Source: Dimorphilus gyrociliatus (lineage: Eukaryota > Annelida > Polychaeta > Dinophilidae). Taken from it: a stretch of DNA of 64,000 nt. The position numbers were made by a program, and so were the translations under genes. The number at the start of each line of letters is the position of its first letter. Positions within the stretch are counted from its first letter, which is position 1. This document shows positions 47,701-61,288 of this stretch, one piece after another. The notes beneath the pieces were generated by a model, which saw nothing but the letters and a program-made list of their open reading frames with translations, made no database searches and was not told where the DNA came from. The stretch lies in NCBI GenBank assembly GCA_904063045.1, contig CAJFCJ010000015.1, positions 372,001-436,000 on the forward strand, given 5' to 3'.

Positions 47701-49638
47701 GTACTGCAATTCGCTGGGCTTTCTACAGCAACCTACTACAAGCGCCCGCTGATAAATGAATTTAGTTTTTGGTCACGTGATATTATTTTTTTTAACTTTT
47801 TCCACGCCTATTATTTAAGTGCGCTCTGAAGAGAAACTTGTTGCTCATTTAAAAAACTGTAGTATAAACTGACTACAGAGAAAAGTCGTATAAACTTACA
47901 GTATAGCATTACGTAACGTTTAGGCAGTATTTGTAACGAATACAGAAATATAGGTGTATAGTGGCACATGCATGATTTAATATAGGAAAGGAGAACTTTC
48001 AACTAAATCAATTTCATGCTGACGCGCTCGTCGATCGTGACGAAAAATTCATCTTAACCAGTTATAAATAATTTATATATTTATAGTATTATATCAAATA
48101 GGCTTATAGTCGACGAGTTTCTTATAACAAATATTTTCCAAAAACTCAATGACTGTAAGTATTAAAAGTCTAGAAAATTAAAGAATAGAGGTGTGTAAGG
48201 GGAGACGGTTACATATGCTCTAAATTCTCCCCTTATACAGGCTCTCGATATACAAGATGAGATAAGGAAAAGTGATTTTATTCCGGTCTTTTGATCCTTG
48301 GAAACTCGTCACCTCTCCTTTAGAACAAGTATAATACGATGGTGTTTATATTTGTAAGGAAGCAAAAATGGTTATGTTGATTCCCTAGGAACTCTTTTAA
48401 CAAAATCAATTACAAAAAAGTATTTATAGATATATAAATTTTAATTTCTCTCTTTATATAAATAAATACATTGTATTGTTAAGATATATTTATACTTTTC
48501 GTATTGTTTCTTTACTTAAATAAGCAAATACATCATTTCTATCTTATATAACATTTCTTTTATAATTATTTAATTAGCATATGCAAAAATGTGAACGACT
48601 GACGTAATTTCTATTAAGAATTAATTAAGCGTTTGATCAAGTATGTTTTAGTATCTAATTGATATACAATTCTATTTTCTATCTTACAATACTACACCGG
48701 CCAAACTGCAACTTAATCATTAGAATCCCAAAGGATTACTCTTTTGCAGTAGAAAACAAAAAACTAAATGAAATCAAATTACACACTAGTGAATTGTAAC
48801 CTTGCGTCGAGAATGCAAAAGATTTCCATCGTGATAACTGAATTTACTTTCGGTTACATGTCTTTTCTTTATTATTTCCTTTGTTCGGTCATCATCCACT
48901 CATGACTAGAGTATAACTCTCTCAGTCTCTCTCTCTCCCTCTCTCTTCTTACCATCGTAGAAGAAAAGAGATTAGCTAATTTCCCCTTTTCGCCTATGAA
49001 ATGACATACTTGGATGATTGATGATTTTTAGTCATTCACTAGTCTGTCAAATGAATGAGTATAGAGGTGGGGAGGAGAGTGACGAAAAGAAGCGATTGTG
49101 ATAGCAATAACGAAGGATTTTTCAATAACACATCTATGCCGCTTTGTTCGTTAGTCTATAGCTTTTTTTCTTTGCTAAAAATACAGTATAATATAATAAT
49201 AAGACTAGTGGAAAGAAATGGGAACGAGGGGGATTTATTTTTGAGGATACTTTTTTTTCGCTCTTTCTATCAAAATTTACTGGAATTAGATTCGGAAGAG
49301 CCCCACAATGAAACTCTTCTATATTAGATTTTTTACGATTTATCATTCCTTCTGATTTGTAATATTTTCCTCCTCTTCTTTCCTTTGAAGGTAAAAACAG
49401 AAGAAAAATAGAATTAAATCAAAATTGTCACAGGTGCGCTCTGACCGAACATCTCACTACACCGCAATCCAATTTGTCAAACGCGAATCGACTGCATGCT
49501 ATATACATTCTCGATTTCTTCACCCTGATAATCCGCTTCTTAGCCTTTGCTAATTCATTTAAAGTCAGCCTGAAGGAAAGTAGACAGATATCACACCAAA
49601 AAGCGAGAATGAAGAATGAAGGAAAGATAGATAGATCA

Positions 49639-49642
<4 letters not shown>

Positions 49643-49678
<36 letters not shown>
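49643..49678. repeat. (GA)n microsatellite
   Basis: About 18 GA units, producing spurious RERERE and LSLSLS frames on the two strands. Confidence 0.92.
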
Positions 49679-49681
<3 letters not shown>

Positions 49682-50382
49682 TTGCATAAAAGTACAGGAA
49701 TACATAGTACAAAAAGAAAGGAAAAGAATGATAACAGATATGTAGATAAACTGAGAGAAAGAATACTCAGGAAACAATAACAATAATAATAATAATTAAA
49801 GGAAAAGATATAAAAAAAAAGAGAAGATTAGATAGATGAAGGAAAATTACCAGCAGGAAAAAAACAGATAATGTAAATTTTAACTATTCTAAACACACGA
49901 TTACGTAAGAAAGAGAGATTTTCGCGTGTATAGAGATGTTTAAAAAAAAAAAGTACATATAGGCCTATAAAAAGATCACTAACGCAACTTTTCCAACAAT
50001 TGTATATAAATATATAAAGTTTTCTCATGTTTTTTTTTTCTATACTTTGATTTTTTTTAAAAAATAAAAACATTTACAGGTAAATTTGTTTTGAGTATTA
50101 TAAAGAGATTTCTTTTGAATATGGCATTATCCACGTCCCAGGCAAAAAAGATTGCTTGCAAATAATATGCAAATTGGCAAGAACCATACAGGAAGACCGT
50201 TTCGTTTACTTTTATTTTTTTGCTGTTCCGCCCCTCCCCTTCTTTTCCGTAACCTTTCAGAGAAATAGCAGAGAATACCTCTTCTTTTGGAGATGCACGT
50301 ACAGTACATATAATTTATATATATATATTACTGTGTAAGCGTATACTGTTTGTAAAATTACACAATAAGAAAATTAACCATG

Positions 50383-53058
50383 TCACACTTTAGCCTCAGC
50401 AGATTGTATCCCATTATTTAACCTTACAACTGTAGAACCTTGACTGTTGTACTTAACGACGGTGTTATGGGGTAAGGGAGTTAGAGTAGCTGGTTCCCGG
50501 AAAGCGCCGACTTGACCAAACTGTTCTGCATAAGATTCTGATCGTAGTCTGATATTAATACCACGACAGCGGAAAAGTAATATTTCCTTGAATGGAGTAC
50601 GAAATTCCCTGTTGAATCTAGCGTAGATGATTGGATTGAGGAAGGAGTTGGCGAATCCCAACCAGTTAAAGATGGACGTTAGCCAATTGGGAATGCAGGA
50701 AGCGCACATGGGACGGATAAGAGCTAGGCAGAAGAAGGGCAACCAACATGCAGTAAAGGCTCCCATAATTACACCTAACGTCTTTGTTGCTTTACGTTCT
50801 TTCGAGCTCGATATTCGGTTCAAACGAGACTTTTTAAGAAAACCCGACCACGCCGAACGTCTAGGCTTGGACGAAAGCATTTCGACAGCAGAATTCCCCC
50901 TTGACCTTACGCAGTTCAATTCCTATTAGGAAATCAGCAATCAGAGTAACTTGATTTATAGAATTATCAATTGTCAACAATATAACATTGAGGATAAATA
51001 GATTACAACATATCAATAGCCCATTCATTTTTTTGTTTGTAAGTAGTAATCATGAATCCTAATTACTACAGGAGGCCTACGAATGCCTCTCTAATTAACT
51101 AACGTTTACCAGCTAACATTTTACATTTACCTTTCCCCCTTCCTGTTTTCCTCTCTAGCTCGCAATCCCTCACTCTCTCTCCTCTATCTATATACTATAT
51201 ATATGTTGTTTATTTCATTCCCCTATCCACTTATCTCTCCTACCTATAGCAGTTTTGCTATTTCTAGAGAATTATATGAAATATTTGAAAAATCTGTATT
51301 CGAATAAAGAGAACTCTTGCGTAAATTTTAAACCCTTTCGACACTAATCAGGAATTATATAAATGTACAGGAATTTCCTGCTCTTTTTCTTTTTCTCTTC
51401 TACCCTACTACTATAAAGTCTACGTGACTAGTAAATTGAAGTTTTAGGCCTATAGTCACTCGTTTAAAAAGCCTCACTTCAGTTATTGAACAGACGGCTA
51501 ATTTTTTGTTATTGGCAATAGAGGCACAGTTTCATTATTACTTTTTTTTCATTTGCTCTTTTTTTAGACACACTATGGAAAAATATACCAACATAAATCT
51601 TTAAATAAACGAAATATGAATATTCATAAGGATTTAAAAAAGATAGTGGAGAGAGTAAATATACAGGTTAAACTGAAATCGTGCAGCACTTGGAGTTTTA
51701 ATAAAAAGTAGGTACTATTAAAAGTTTTATTAATTACGTGAAAAGTTAATGCCTCTATTGAAATAAGCATTACTTTCCTTGTAACTATTTAATATCTGTA
51801 AAAGTTTTACTATATATCTAGAAGTGTACTTCAGTATATTATGCATACTGGGGATGTAGCTTGTTTAATTGAAGTATACAGATAAAATATGGGGGTGGTC
51901 TGGGACTAATTCCTAAACGCTTTTGTACTTTACTGTAAGATGTTAGGGGGGAATAGATCAGAATAATGATTTTCAGGCTTGCCTGCTTACTAAGAAAAGA
52001 GAAAATATCTTTCAAGAGTAAAGAATTACTATCTTCCTCCCTCTCCTTCTTTCCATATAATAGATAAGCTTATTTCTCTTATAACTTTCTTCTTCAGCTT
52101 ATACCCTACGGCTTACACTGAGGAAAGATGACGGCTGGTAAAGAACTTACGTGTAGTTTATGTGCATATGTCTATAACTGTATGTGAGGGTGTGTAGGGG
52201 TGAATAGGTTATAAATAGAGAGTGATGGTGGAGGAGAGGGAAAAGGACGAGGGGGTATAGGGGGAGGAGTCGATGAATAGGCCATATCTATGTTAATATT
52301 TTTTTTATATTTACCTGTTGTGTCTCGAAAGATCTCCGAGCAGCAACGGAATTCGATGAATGTGAAGGAGCCAAACTAGCTCCCCTGGGTTTAGATCGGT
52401 TTTCTTGTTCGGCGATCCTGGAACTAACTATATATATCCTCGCGTAAATGAATATCATAACGCCAAGTGGCATATAAAATGCTCCAATCGTTGCATAGAA
52501 TTGATAGCCAATCTCCTGCGATACTACGCATTGACCATCTTCTGTACTATCAGATTTCTTCCACCCAAAAATCGGTGGTATAGATATTGTAGCTGAAGCG
52601 ACCCAGACGACGAATATCATTAGCGCCATCCGCTTCGGCGTCCGCTTCATCGCGTAATCGAATGGTCTCGTAATTACGAGGTATCGATCGATACTTATGC
52701 AGCACAAGTTTAGAATGCTGGCCGTGCAGAGTAGGACGTCCAAGGATGTCCACGTATCGCAAAACGTTCTACCTAATACCCATCTACCTTTTATTTCTTG
52801 CACAACCGCGTATGGCATAACTAGGACGGCGACGAGTAGATCTGATACAGCTAGAGAGACGATCAGCAGGTTAGAAGGTGTCCTCAATTTTCGGACTATT
52901 GCAACAGCTAGACAGACAAGGGCGTTTCCTATTATTGTCCCGACTATCATTATAACGAGAAAAATCAGGATAACAACTGTCTGCCAGAGAGTATAAGGCG
53001 AACCAGCGCCCGATGTCGAGTTTGTGTCGTTAAGTAAAGCGTAAGAGGCGTTGAGCAT
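50383..53058 (-). CDS. Biogenic-amine GPCR, serotonin receptor 5-HT7/5-HT1-like
   Basis: Two exons on the minus strand, 53058-52315 and 50922-50383, phase 0 at the junction (ETQQ|ELNC), giving 427 residues. Seven membrane segments are visible. N-glycosylation sites (NAS, NDT, NST) precede TM1 (VVILIFLVIMIVGTIIGNAL). TM3 has the amine-binding Asp (SLDVLLCTASILN) and then DRY (SIDRYLVITRPF). TM5 is FYATIGAFYMPLGV, TM6 has CWLPFF, and TM7 has WLGFANSFLNPIIY. The segments IKGRWVLGRTFC and CASCIPNWL, and the FKEILLFRCRGIN C-terminal stretch, favour a 5-HT7-like receptor, usually coupled to Gs and cAMP. A 5-HT1-like or other amine receptor cannot be excluded without a tree. The intron lies in the third intracellular loop. 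An out-of-frame ATG lies 16 bases upstream of the start. Confidence 0.88.
50923..52314 (-). other. Intron in the third intracellular loop of the GPCR gene
   Basis: 1.4-kb phase-0 intron with donor CAG|GTAAAT and acceptor TAATAG (minus strand). It contains a TAGGCCTA palindrome at 51445-51452. No coding exon is seen. Confidence 0.6.
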
Positions 53059-56000
53059 CGTCGTCGTCTTCCATTCCTATTTGAAAATAGTAAAAGAGAT
53101 GAAAAGAACAGAAATTAGTCGCTAAATCTTTTCATCTAGTAGAATCTATAATATCATAGAATCCCGGATATATGAAAACGGTAGTATCTTGAATTCTATT
53201 TACAATGTACACACAGAACGAACAAGAAATCTATACAGATCTATTATAATATAGAATCCTCTTTATATGTCGAATAGGATCTTGGTTGAACTCTTTTTCA
53301 TGAATATATCGTCCCAATGATTATTTTATATTAAAGGAAAAAAGTGAGGCGTTAAATAAGACGCCTAAATATCATCTTATAATATCATGAGAACATAGTA
53401 ACGGGTAACCTCAAAAAGGGGATTCGAAGGCAAAAAATTCTTTGAACTTACATCTATCGTATCATAAGATTATTTTATGATGTTTACAACACCGTCCATA
53501 CACCACCTTCTCCCTTTATTATATTCTTAAATCAAATAAAGGCATTCTTTTATAATTAAAGGCCAAAAAGGTCAAGCAAAAAAATTATCAATAGATAGAG
53601 TAACAAATTTTTTTTATAAACCGCTGAACATACCTACATCATGTATAGATGCAAATACGACTGAAAATTCTTTAGCTTTAATTAATTAAGAAAATTTGAA
53701 TTTAACGTTTGTGCAAACAATTCAATATTTTCTATTCATATATTTGCTTTTGTTTTCTTTGACCTTTTTAGAGGACAAATAATATTTTGTGCTTTAATAT
53801 ATTAGTAGCTAAATGTTGAAAAGATACAATTTAAGAGAAAACAGCACGATTATCAACTGCAATATAATAGAGTAGATATACGTGTTATATGATTTTTATT
53901 CTATCTTCTCTCTTCTCTCTCTCTCTCTGTCTTTTCTTTCCTTCTCACACTCAGTTCTTTCCTCTATTTTCTTTACATATCTGGTAACCTATTCTTATAC
54001 CTTTACATCCCTTTTGGATGATTTTTGTTATTTAATATTATTATAAATTAGTTGATATACTTCTTAACGAAGAATAGAAGAGAGTGGGGGAAAGGAGAAG
54101 GATAGTTAGGGTGACTTTTTTCTTGAGCGTTTTTTTATTATCAAATTTTGATTAACTAGAAAATTTTTCCCCTTTATAGCATCACTTAGCAAAAAAATTT
54201 TATAAAGAAGGCACAAAATTCGACCTATGGGAGGAGAGGGAGGCGGAAAAAAATGTTTTAATCGGATGATCCGAATTTTGGACAGACTAATACAGTTCAT
54301 TCCATCTTATCTCATCTTTCTCTTGCTTCGGTTTTTTAACCAAAAGCTATTTGGTAACAAATTTTTTTCCTTATCTGGAAAGAGGATATTTCACATTCTA
54401 TTATTTTTGTCATTTGTAGGAGGAAAAAAAAGTGGGTGGAGAAAGTGGGAGGAAACTCTGAGGAGGCTGGACAGAATGCCAGAGAATGGGCAACAAGAGA
54501 GAAAAGAGGGTATAATGAGTTGTGATTACAATACCATGTTCATGTAGCTCTAAAAGACAAGAAGAGACAGTTACATTTATTACCTTTAAGGTGAGATAGA
54601 AACAAATAAAAAATAAAATATTTGCTGCTTATTTTTTTCAATTCAATAAAGATCTGAAGTACTTATAGTTTTATGGTCGCGTGATTTCTTTTATTTAATG
54701 CAACGCGAAAACAAGAGTTACACGCGTAATGAATAATGAAACAAAGGGGAAAAAGGGAAAAGAGAAGGAGAAAATGAATGCTTTAGCCTTTAAATCACGT
54801 GACTCTTTCATTCCGATTTTTTTCCTCTTGCTCTGTTCGCTCCCTTTCAAATGGCCCTACGAAAAAGTCGTTAGGCAGTCCCCATACGTATATATTACGC
54901 AGATATATAATAAAGTAGAAAGGAAAAAAATGGTTAGGGTCTGGAAAGGTTACACAAAATAAGAGAATGGATAGATGGATACTGTACTGAGTGAAAAGAG
55001 AAAAAATATATAGGATATTTTAATAGGCCTATTCTGATAGTCTGTAATTTCTATACACTATTCTATTTATTTATATCGTTAAGAAAGTGTGTAGCACTTA
55101 GTGATTTAGTATTGGCAAGGAGAAATTTTTAACGTTTTTTGTAATTAAAACTAAACCTTCATTAAAGTCTATTTAAAAGTTTGCAGCTGATCCAATTTCG
55201 CGTATACTGCAATATATTTACAGTTGAAATAAACGTAAAAAATGAGGCATCACACATCTCTTCATTAATAATTGATTGGTCTTCCTTCCTGTATCGCATT
55301 ATAATGAAAGGCATCAGTGAACTATTGCATATCTTTAAATAAGCATACCATCTTGATAAGAAAGAGTGAAAGAGCGAGAAAGAGAGAAAAAAATAGAAGA
55401 AAGAAAGTCATCTCAAGCTGAAGGTTTCCGTCTATTTATTGTGTGCAATATTCTTATCAACGAACCTACTTGACTCTTATTACATAAGAAATATCTTGTG
55501 AAATAATGTCCAATATACTATATATAGAGCATACGCTACTCACTCATCCAAATAAAATGTGTATACTGTATATTGCATAATATTCTTTCTACGTATACTT
55601 ATATATTTATATATTTATATATATTTATATAATAGGTAAAGAGCTAAAAATAGTCATCAACTGACTTCAATTAAGTTAACGTTGGTGTATCCTGTTTCTA
55701 GGAGCATTTAAAATAACTGCTATAAGCTTTATCTATCTTTTTTATTTTAAATCCTATAGAAATAGGATAGTTAGTGTTAAATCTGTTCGAAAGCAAAAGT
55801 CCAGTAGTAGTAGGTGTTTCGACAAGATTAAATATTGATAGGAACCTATATCCGGTATAGAGGAAATAATATAACAGCGGGCTCGATTTCTTATTGAATT
55901 ACACACAAATACAAAATTCTTAACGGTCAAAGCTGATTGAATAGGTTATTCGACAAATTTCTATATACGTATATGGTGAATATATATAAAAGATGCGTTC

Positions 56001-58899
56001 GATTCGGTTTATCGACCGTAATTATCCGGAATGAGTTTGCTCGCGGTATTGACAAAACATTAGAGCGTTTGTCGCCGAATTGTTTGTCTATAGTACGTAA
56101 TAGTGAAAACACTCTTTAGCATTGTATAATTATAGTGTTTGATCTTTCGAAACACGCTAACTTTTCTTTTACACATTTAGTCTTCTTTTAACAAATCAAA
56201 ACGTTCTTGGTTTTATCTTCAACTGACATTTTTCTTCCTATCTGTCTGCCTGTCTCTTCCTCACTCACTTAGTCATTCTCTTTCTATTTCTCACTCACTT
56301 ACTTTCGCACGCTCTCTTTTTCTTTTAGCCTGCTTTACTTATTTTTAAAAATAAAATTGCTTAAGGCGTTACAAGCGTTCTCGTTGAATTTCAAGCGGAA
56401 TTAATGTTAAGCTACAGATGCCTTTGGCTCATTCTTTTTTTTTTGTGTATTAGTTGTATGTTGGACATATATAACAAGTTAGAGCATACGCAGGGTTCTT
56501 TTCCTTATGTATAAAAACAAGATAACTTAAAGTGATGAGATTACTATAGAACTTCTTGTGGAAGAGATGAAAACGGCAATCAGATTAAATGCCCCTCATA
56601 TCGCATTGTCAATATTTTATGTTTTATTTATACGTTGTATAATGGAGCGTTTGTCATTGAAACACTATTTACAAACTGAAGTAAATGACAATGTAAATAT
56701 AAATGATTAAATTTTACCTAACAAAAAAGAAAACATTAGGGTTTTGTTCCCTCAATCATTTCAATGGAGATAAACTAATTTTAACTGCTCAAAAGTATTA
56801 AACGGATAATTATACATAATTATCTTTAGCTGATTAAGTTGATGTTTATCCTTTCTAATTCATAGATAGTAGGGACCATTTTGTAAGAATGAAATACATA
56901 GAATCTACAGATAGACAGGCGTGAAGAAGAGAAAAAGATGAAAACGAAAGAAAACCTACATTGAAAAGTCAACTATACGTTTTCCCAGTTTATCGTTCGC
57001 ATGAGCACCTTTTTTCTATTTTTTCGGTATTATCAAGGGGGCAAAAAAGTACTAGTAACACTTATATAACCCATTGAGATATCGTCATTGCAATCAACCA
57101 AACGTCAGTAAAAATTTTGGAAGCCTGAATCCCAGTTCTATTCTACTATATCCCTTATCACTTAATTCTTTTAACAAAATACTAATGCACTTTCCTTATT
57201 TAAAATAGTTAACGTATCTCTCTGTTTTAGTTCTTCGATTATCTCGTTAGTACAACTTTGTTTCCTATTTCGCTAATATTCAAAGTAAGTGAATTAAAAT
57301 AGATTATGTTCAAATTATTTAATCTTGTTTAAGAGAAGTGGTAATCAATTGACACGCCCTTTCATGCTATAACAAATGAGTATTGGGAAAATTTAACGAG
57401 ATACAGAAAGAGAAAAATATGAAAATATAAATTCAGACTAAGAGATGTAGAGAATGGGAGAGGTGATACGTGGGGGAGGTGATGAGAGAAGGGAATGGGC
57501 AAGGGAGAAAGTGGAAAAAGGATGAGAGAAGATAAATGAGAAGGTGTATTAAAAATTAAAAATAGGCTTTAGCTAATTACTGTTAACGCTTATAGTTTTA
57601 ATTCACCATTCCATTTTTCATACAATAGAATGACAATAAATGCACCTATTTCATGCTGGATTCTCCTCTAACCTTATGTTTATTAATCTCTCTATCCCCG
57701 TTGCTAATTAGCTTTTATAATGAATCTATCTATTTATTTTCTATGAAATATTTTTTCAGTCGACCAATTGTTGAAAATTTGGAAAGGAATTAAATGGATA
57801 TTAGAAAGGAAAAGTGGATCACTAAAAGGATTAGACGTCTGTAACATGTGGTCAATGGCGATATAGTAGTCTGGTTATGCTGCAATTGATGCACTATACA
57901 AACGAGTCGTTCCTCACCTTCTCGTGTGACTGACTACAATTCGTTCAGTGGGCTAGTAACACTCTACCCCCTAAAAGTACTCTTCTATTCCTTATATCTC
58001 GTTAATTCGTAATTTTTTACCCCCTACCCTCTTTCCTCTCTTTCCCTCGCCATTTCCCAATCGATACTGCAACGGCTTGTAAAAGAAAAATAAATAAATA
58101 AATAAAAAGAATAAAAAAAAAACAAGGAATGAAAAGTACATTTTTGATATCAATCATTGTTTAACATATTTTTTACGTAATTTTATTATCCCTTAGTTAT
58201 TTAATATATTTCAAATATTTCAAATGATTACCCTAAGTATCTAATTGACTGGCAATTTTTATTTATGCAGTTGGCCATCATGAAATAAAAAAAAACGAAA
58301 CAGGCTACCGCACAGTTGCGAATATCGATCGCGTACTGCACCATCAATCATACGGTCTACATACTCGGAATATCTGCCAAACTATAGTCCGACGATTCGG
58401 TTTGTCAAGACAAACTGCTTAATCGACTTTGCCACAAGATCACGTGACTTTATACATTCAACTATAGATATCACACCCACCTCTTCTTTATCAGTCCGTC
58501 TTTCCCCTCCCTCTCTGTTTTTTTATTACAACTTAATAAAACTCGAGTCATTTTGTGATAAGATGATTTGTAAACTTATCTATTTCATTTATTCTTTTTT
58601 CCTCATTTTCTTTCAATCGTTACGTTTTTCTTCCTTCCTTTTTTTTATCAATATCCCTCTGCCGCTTTTGCCAATGAAACGTAATTAATTAGTAATTTCC
58701 GAAAGTGGCCTACTGCAACGAGAGAAAGACAACTAGAACGAGGCTTGTGATTTCTTATATTTTATTTTTTGCAGTTGTCTTGGTTATGATTCTTAAGTGA
58801 ACAAATAAGCTGTTTTGAATTTTATATAGATTAATTTACCTCTCTAGTTAAATGATGTATAGAATATATGTAGTATAGAAAAGCATATTATATTACATG

Positions 58900-58922
58900 T
58901 ATACAGTATATTTTATATATAC

Positions 58923-58955
<33 letters not shown>

Positions 58956-58957
58956 GT
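58900..58957. repeat. Short palindrome of TATACAGTATA and TATACTGTATA followed by TA run
   Basis: TATACAGTATA (58900-58910) and its reverse complement TATACTGTATA (58918-58928) flank a seven-base AT centre, then a TA microsatellite follows to about 58957. Confidence 0.85.
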
Positions 58958-61201
58958 TGTACCTTCCTGATACATATATTAATTTATTAATTTCATTCTG
59001 TCTATGGACATAGTGTCTTCATGTACACTGTGCCACAAGCGGGATATGTACAATAGATTAAGAGTGTACAGAATATTAAATATATATTTGGCACCATGTC
59101 TTCTGTACTATATATTAGAACGGCTAGAATGTTAAGTATTCACTATAAAGTACTATAAACTTGTATGGAATTCATATTTTATATATTGATATGCAGCATA
59201 CATATAAATAGTCGAATCTATATTTCTATTGTTTTCACTAATTTAAGCTTCAAAACCATAAATAATCAATAAATATGTGAATATTATACCATTTATTACA
59301 TGGTGCAGTCTTTTATGTTACATACGGATTTTATGTGGACGATCAGCTATATCCGATTACGTTTCGCTGTCGCTCTTTTTGTCCGACGTTTAATAGAATT
59401 CAACTAAAAGATTGGTCCTTTCCTGACTTTCGCGCCCTCTGCTTATAGACTTTCTCTTTTTCTTTACTTTCTGTGCTCATCTACATAGTTTTTCTGCGTC
59501 TTTCTCTCTTTATTTTATTTCTTTTTTTTTTGCCCTTCAACATTTCTCTCTCCTACTCTTCTTATTTAACCTATTTTCCCTTCACTCTTACCATAATCCA
59601 TCCTAACGCATGCGCAGAAGACCGAGCTACAATATATCCTAGTAAAGTAAACTATTAATTCTAATGATTGTAAAATAGTGTTTAGAGATTTTTATATTTT
59701 TAACCATCTAGAATAAGAATTAAAAAGTAGTACAATTTCATGCTTCATTTAAAATTCCACTACGCAAACAGCGGGCGAAAATCGACTTTGCTATGTGCTA
59801 AGCGACATTAATATATTTTAAACGCCTGTCTGTCTATTCCTGACCGCCTCTTAAAGATCGGCAGAACATAGAGATATTGGTCTGTGCTGATACCAGTTTA
59901 GCTTGAGGTAAAGAGACGCTAATTTTGTGCTTAGATGTTTTATACATCCTATTCTTATATTATATTTTCTGTCTTTTTTCTCCCTTCCTCTTTATTTTAC
60001 AAAACTATGAAAAAAGAGAAGGATATAATATAAAATATCTTCTAAAAAAACAAGATAAGTAAAAGAACAAAAGCAAATTGAAAAAAATATATGAAAAACA
60101 CAGACTGACAAAGTGAGAGAAATGACACAATGCAAATGTTTGCTGTATTCGACGGCCTATAGCCGTAATTTTTTTTTCAGTCTTCGCTCATCGCCTCGGA
60201 TTTGTGTCATAAACTAGTTAATAAAATGAGTTTAATTGCTTATGACGTTTAATATATACGTGATATATATATTTATATTTGAAGTTTTATACTTAAATAC
60301 GTATTGCAAAAACTTGAAAAATTCACTTTGACGTGTTAACTAGCCAATGTCCTCTTATTTTATTTACATTGATAACGAATTACCTTTTAAAACAACGCAG
60401 AAATAATAAACCCACAGAAATGGTCAAGCTAATCTGCTTCTGACAATTAATACGTTATTTTAGATTCTTGATTGCTTTTCTTCTCTCCTTACCTTTTTTC
60501 TACTGCTTTTCAATATTTAGTTGTTACCTTCTTTCATAATCTAACTCTTTTCCTTTTCCTTTACTAACCCTACCCTAAAAATCTTTATAATACCTATAAA
60601 ATATGTTTGATGCTAATTTCTACTATTTGTGGAAAGAAAAGGAAACTATGTAGTAGAAAAAGAAAACATACCTATGAAAAAAAAATACAAGAATGTTATG
60701 GAAAACTATTAAAAAGAAATATTAAGATTTTCTATAAATTCTATAACTATATAAATTGCCTTTACCGATTTTCATACGTACTCTTTTCTTTTCTCCTCCA
60801 CAGAAAAAAGTCTAGTAATCACATTCCGAAATCCGACAGTTGTTTAATGAAAAAAAATACTGCGCAAATTGTATTAAAACAGCGAGGAACGGGTTGGAAA
60901 TCGATTGAACTCGCGTTCAATATTGAACGACAGTTCCTTTGATGAATGCAAAAAATTGATTTCGGACGAGGTTTCCTCTTCCTCTTTTTCCTCTCCTAAC
61001 CTATCCTATCCCATGAGCAAATTCATAGACGATTTATATATTAGCATAGGAAAATGCAGGTATATTTTGATAATTATTATGAAAAACATATATATATATA
61101 TATATATATGAAAATACGTGCTTACAAACTGCGTATAGTATGTATTTATTTATACATATTGTCCAAACTGCACATAGTATTTTTTTCTATATATATATAT
61201 A

Positions 61202-61288
61202 TTTGTGGACAATTTATATATGTGTATATATATTCTGTATATAAATATATAAATATTCTATGAATTTATATATAAATTGTCCGCAAAA
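61202..61288. repeat. Inverted repeat with GGACAATTTATAT arms
   Basis: TTGTGGACAATTTATATA near 61202 and its near-perfect reverse complement TATAAATTGTCCGCAA near 61272 bracket AT-rich sequence. This may be a very small terminal-inverted-repeat element or only a cruciform. Confidence 0.6.

Larger units (their letters stand above)
45226..50382. other. Gene-poor intergenic region
   Basis: No gene supported in 5.2 kb. It contains TATACAGTATA motifs (46944-46954 and 46999-47009), TAGGCCTA at 46139 and 49960, a GC-richer island at 47410-47760 (listed separately) and a GA microsatellite (49643-49678). The minus-strand poly(A) hexamer AATAAA (plus-strand TTTATT at 50211-50216) lies about 170 bases downstream of the GPCR stop codon. 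Confidence 0.45.

Noticed and set aside
54227-54547. 106-codon plus-strand frame
   Set aside because: Low-complexity AT- and purine-rich sequence, no recognisable motif, no splice or start support.
61054-61263. Open frames of repeated Tyr-Ile
   Set aside because: Produced by TA-rich repeats, not coding.
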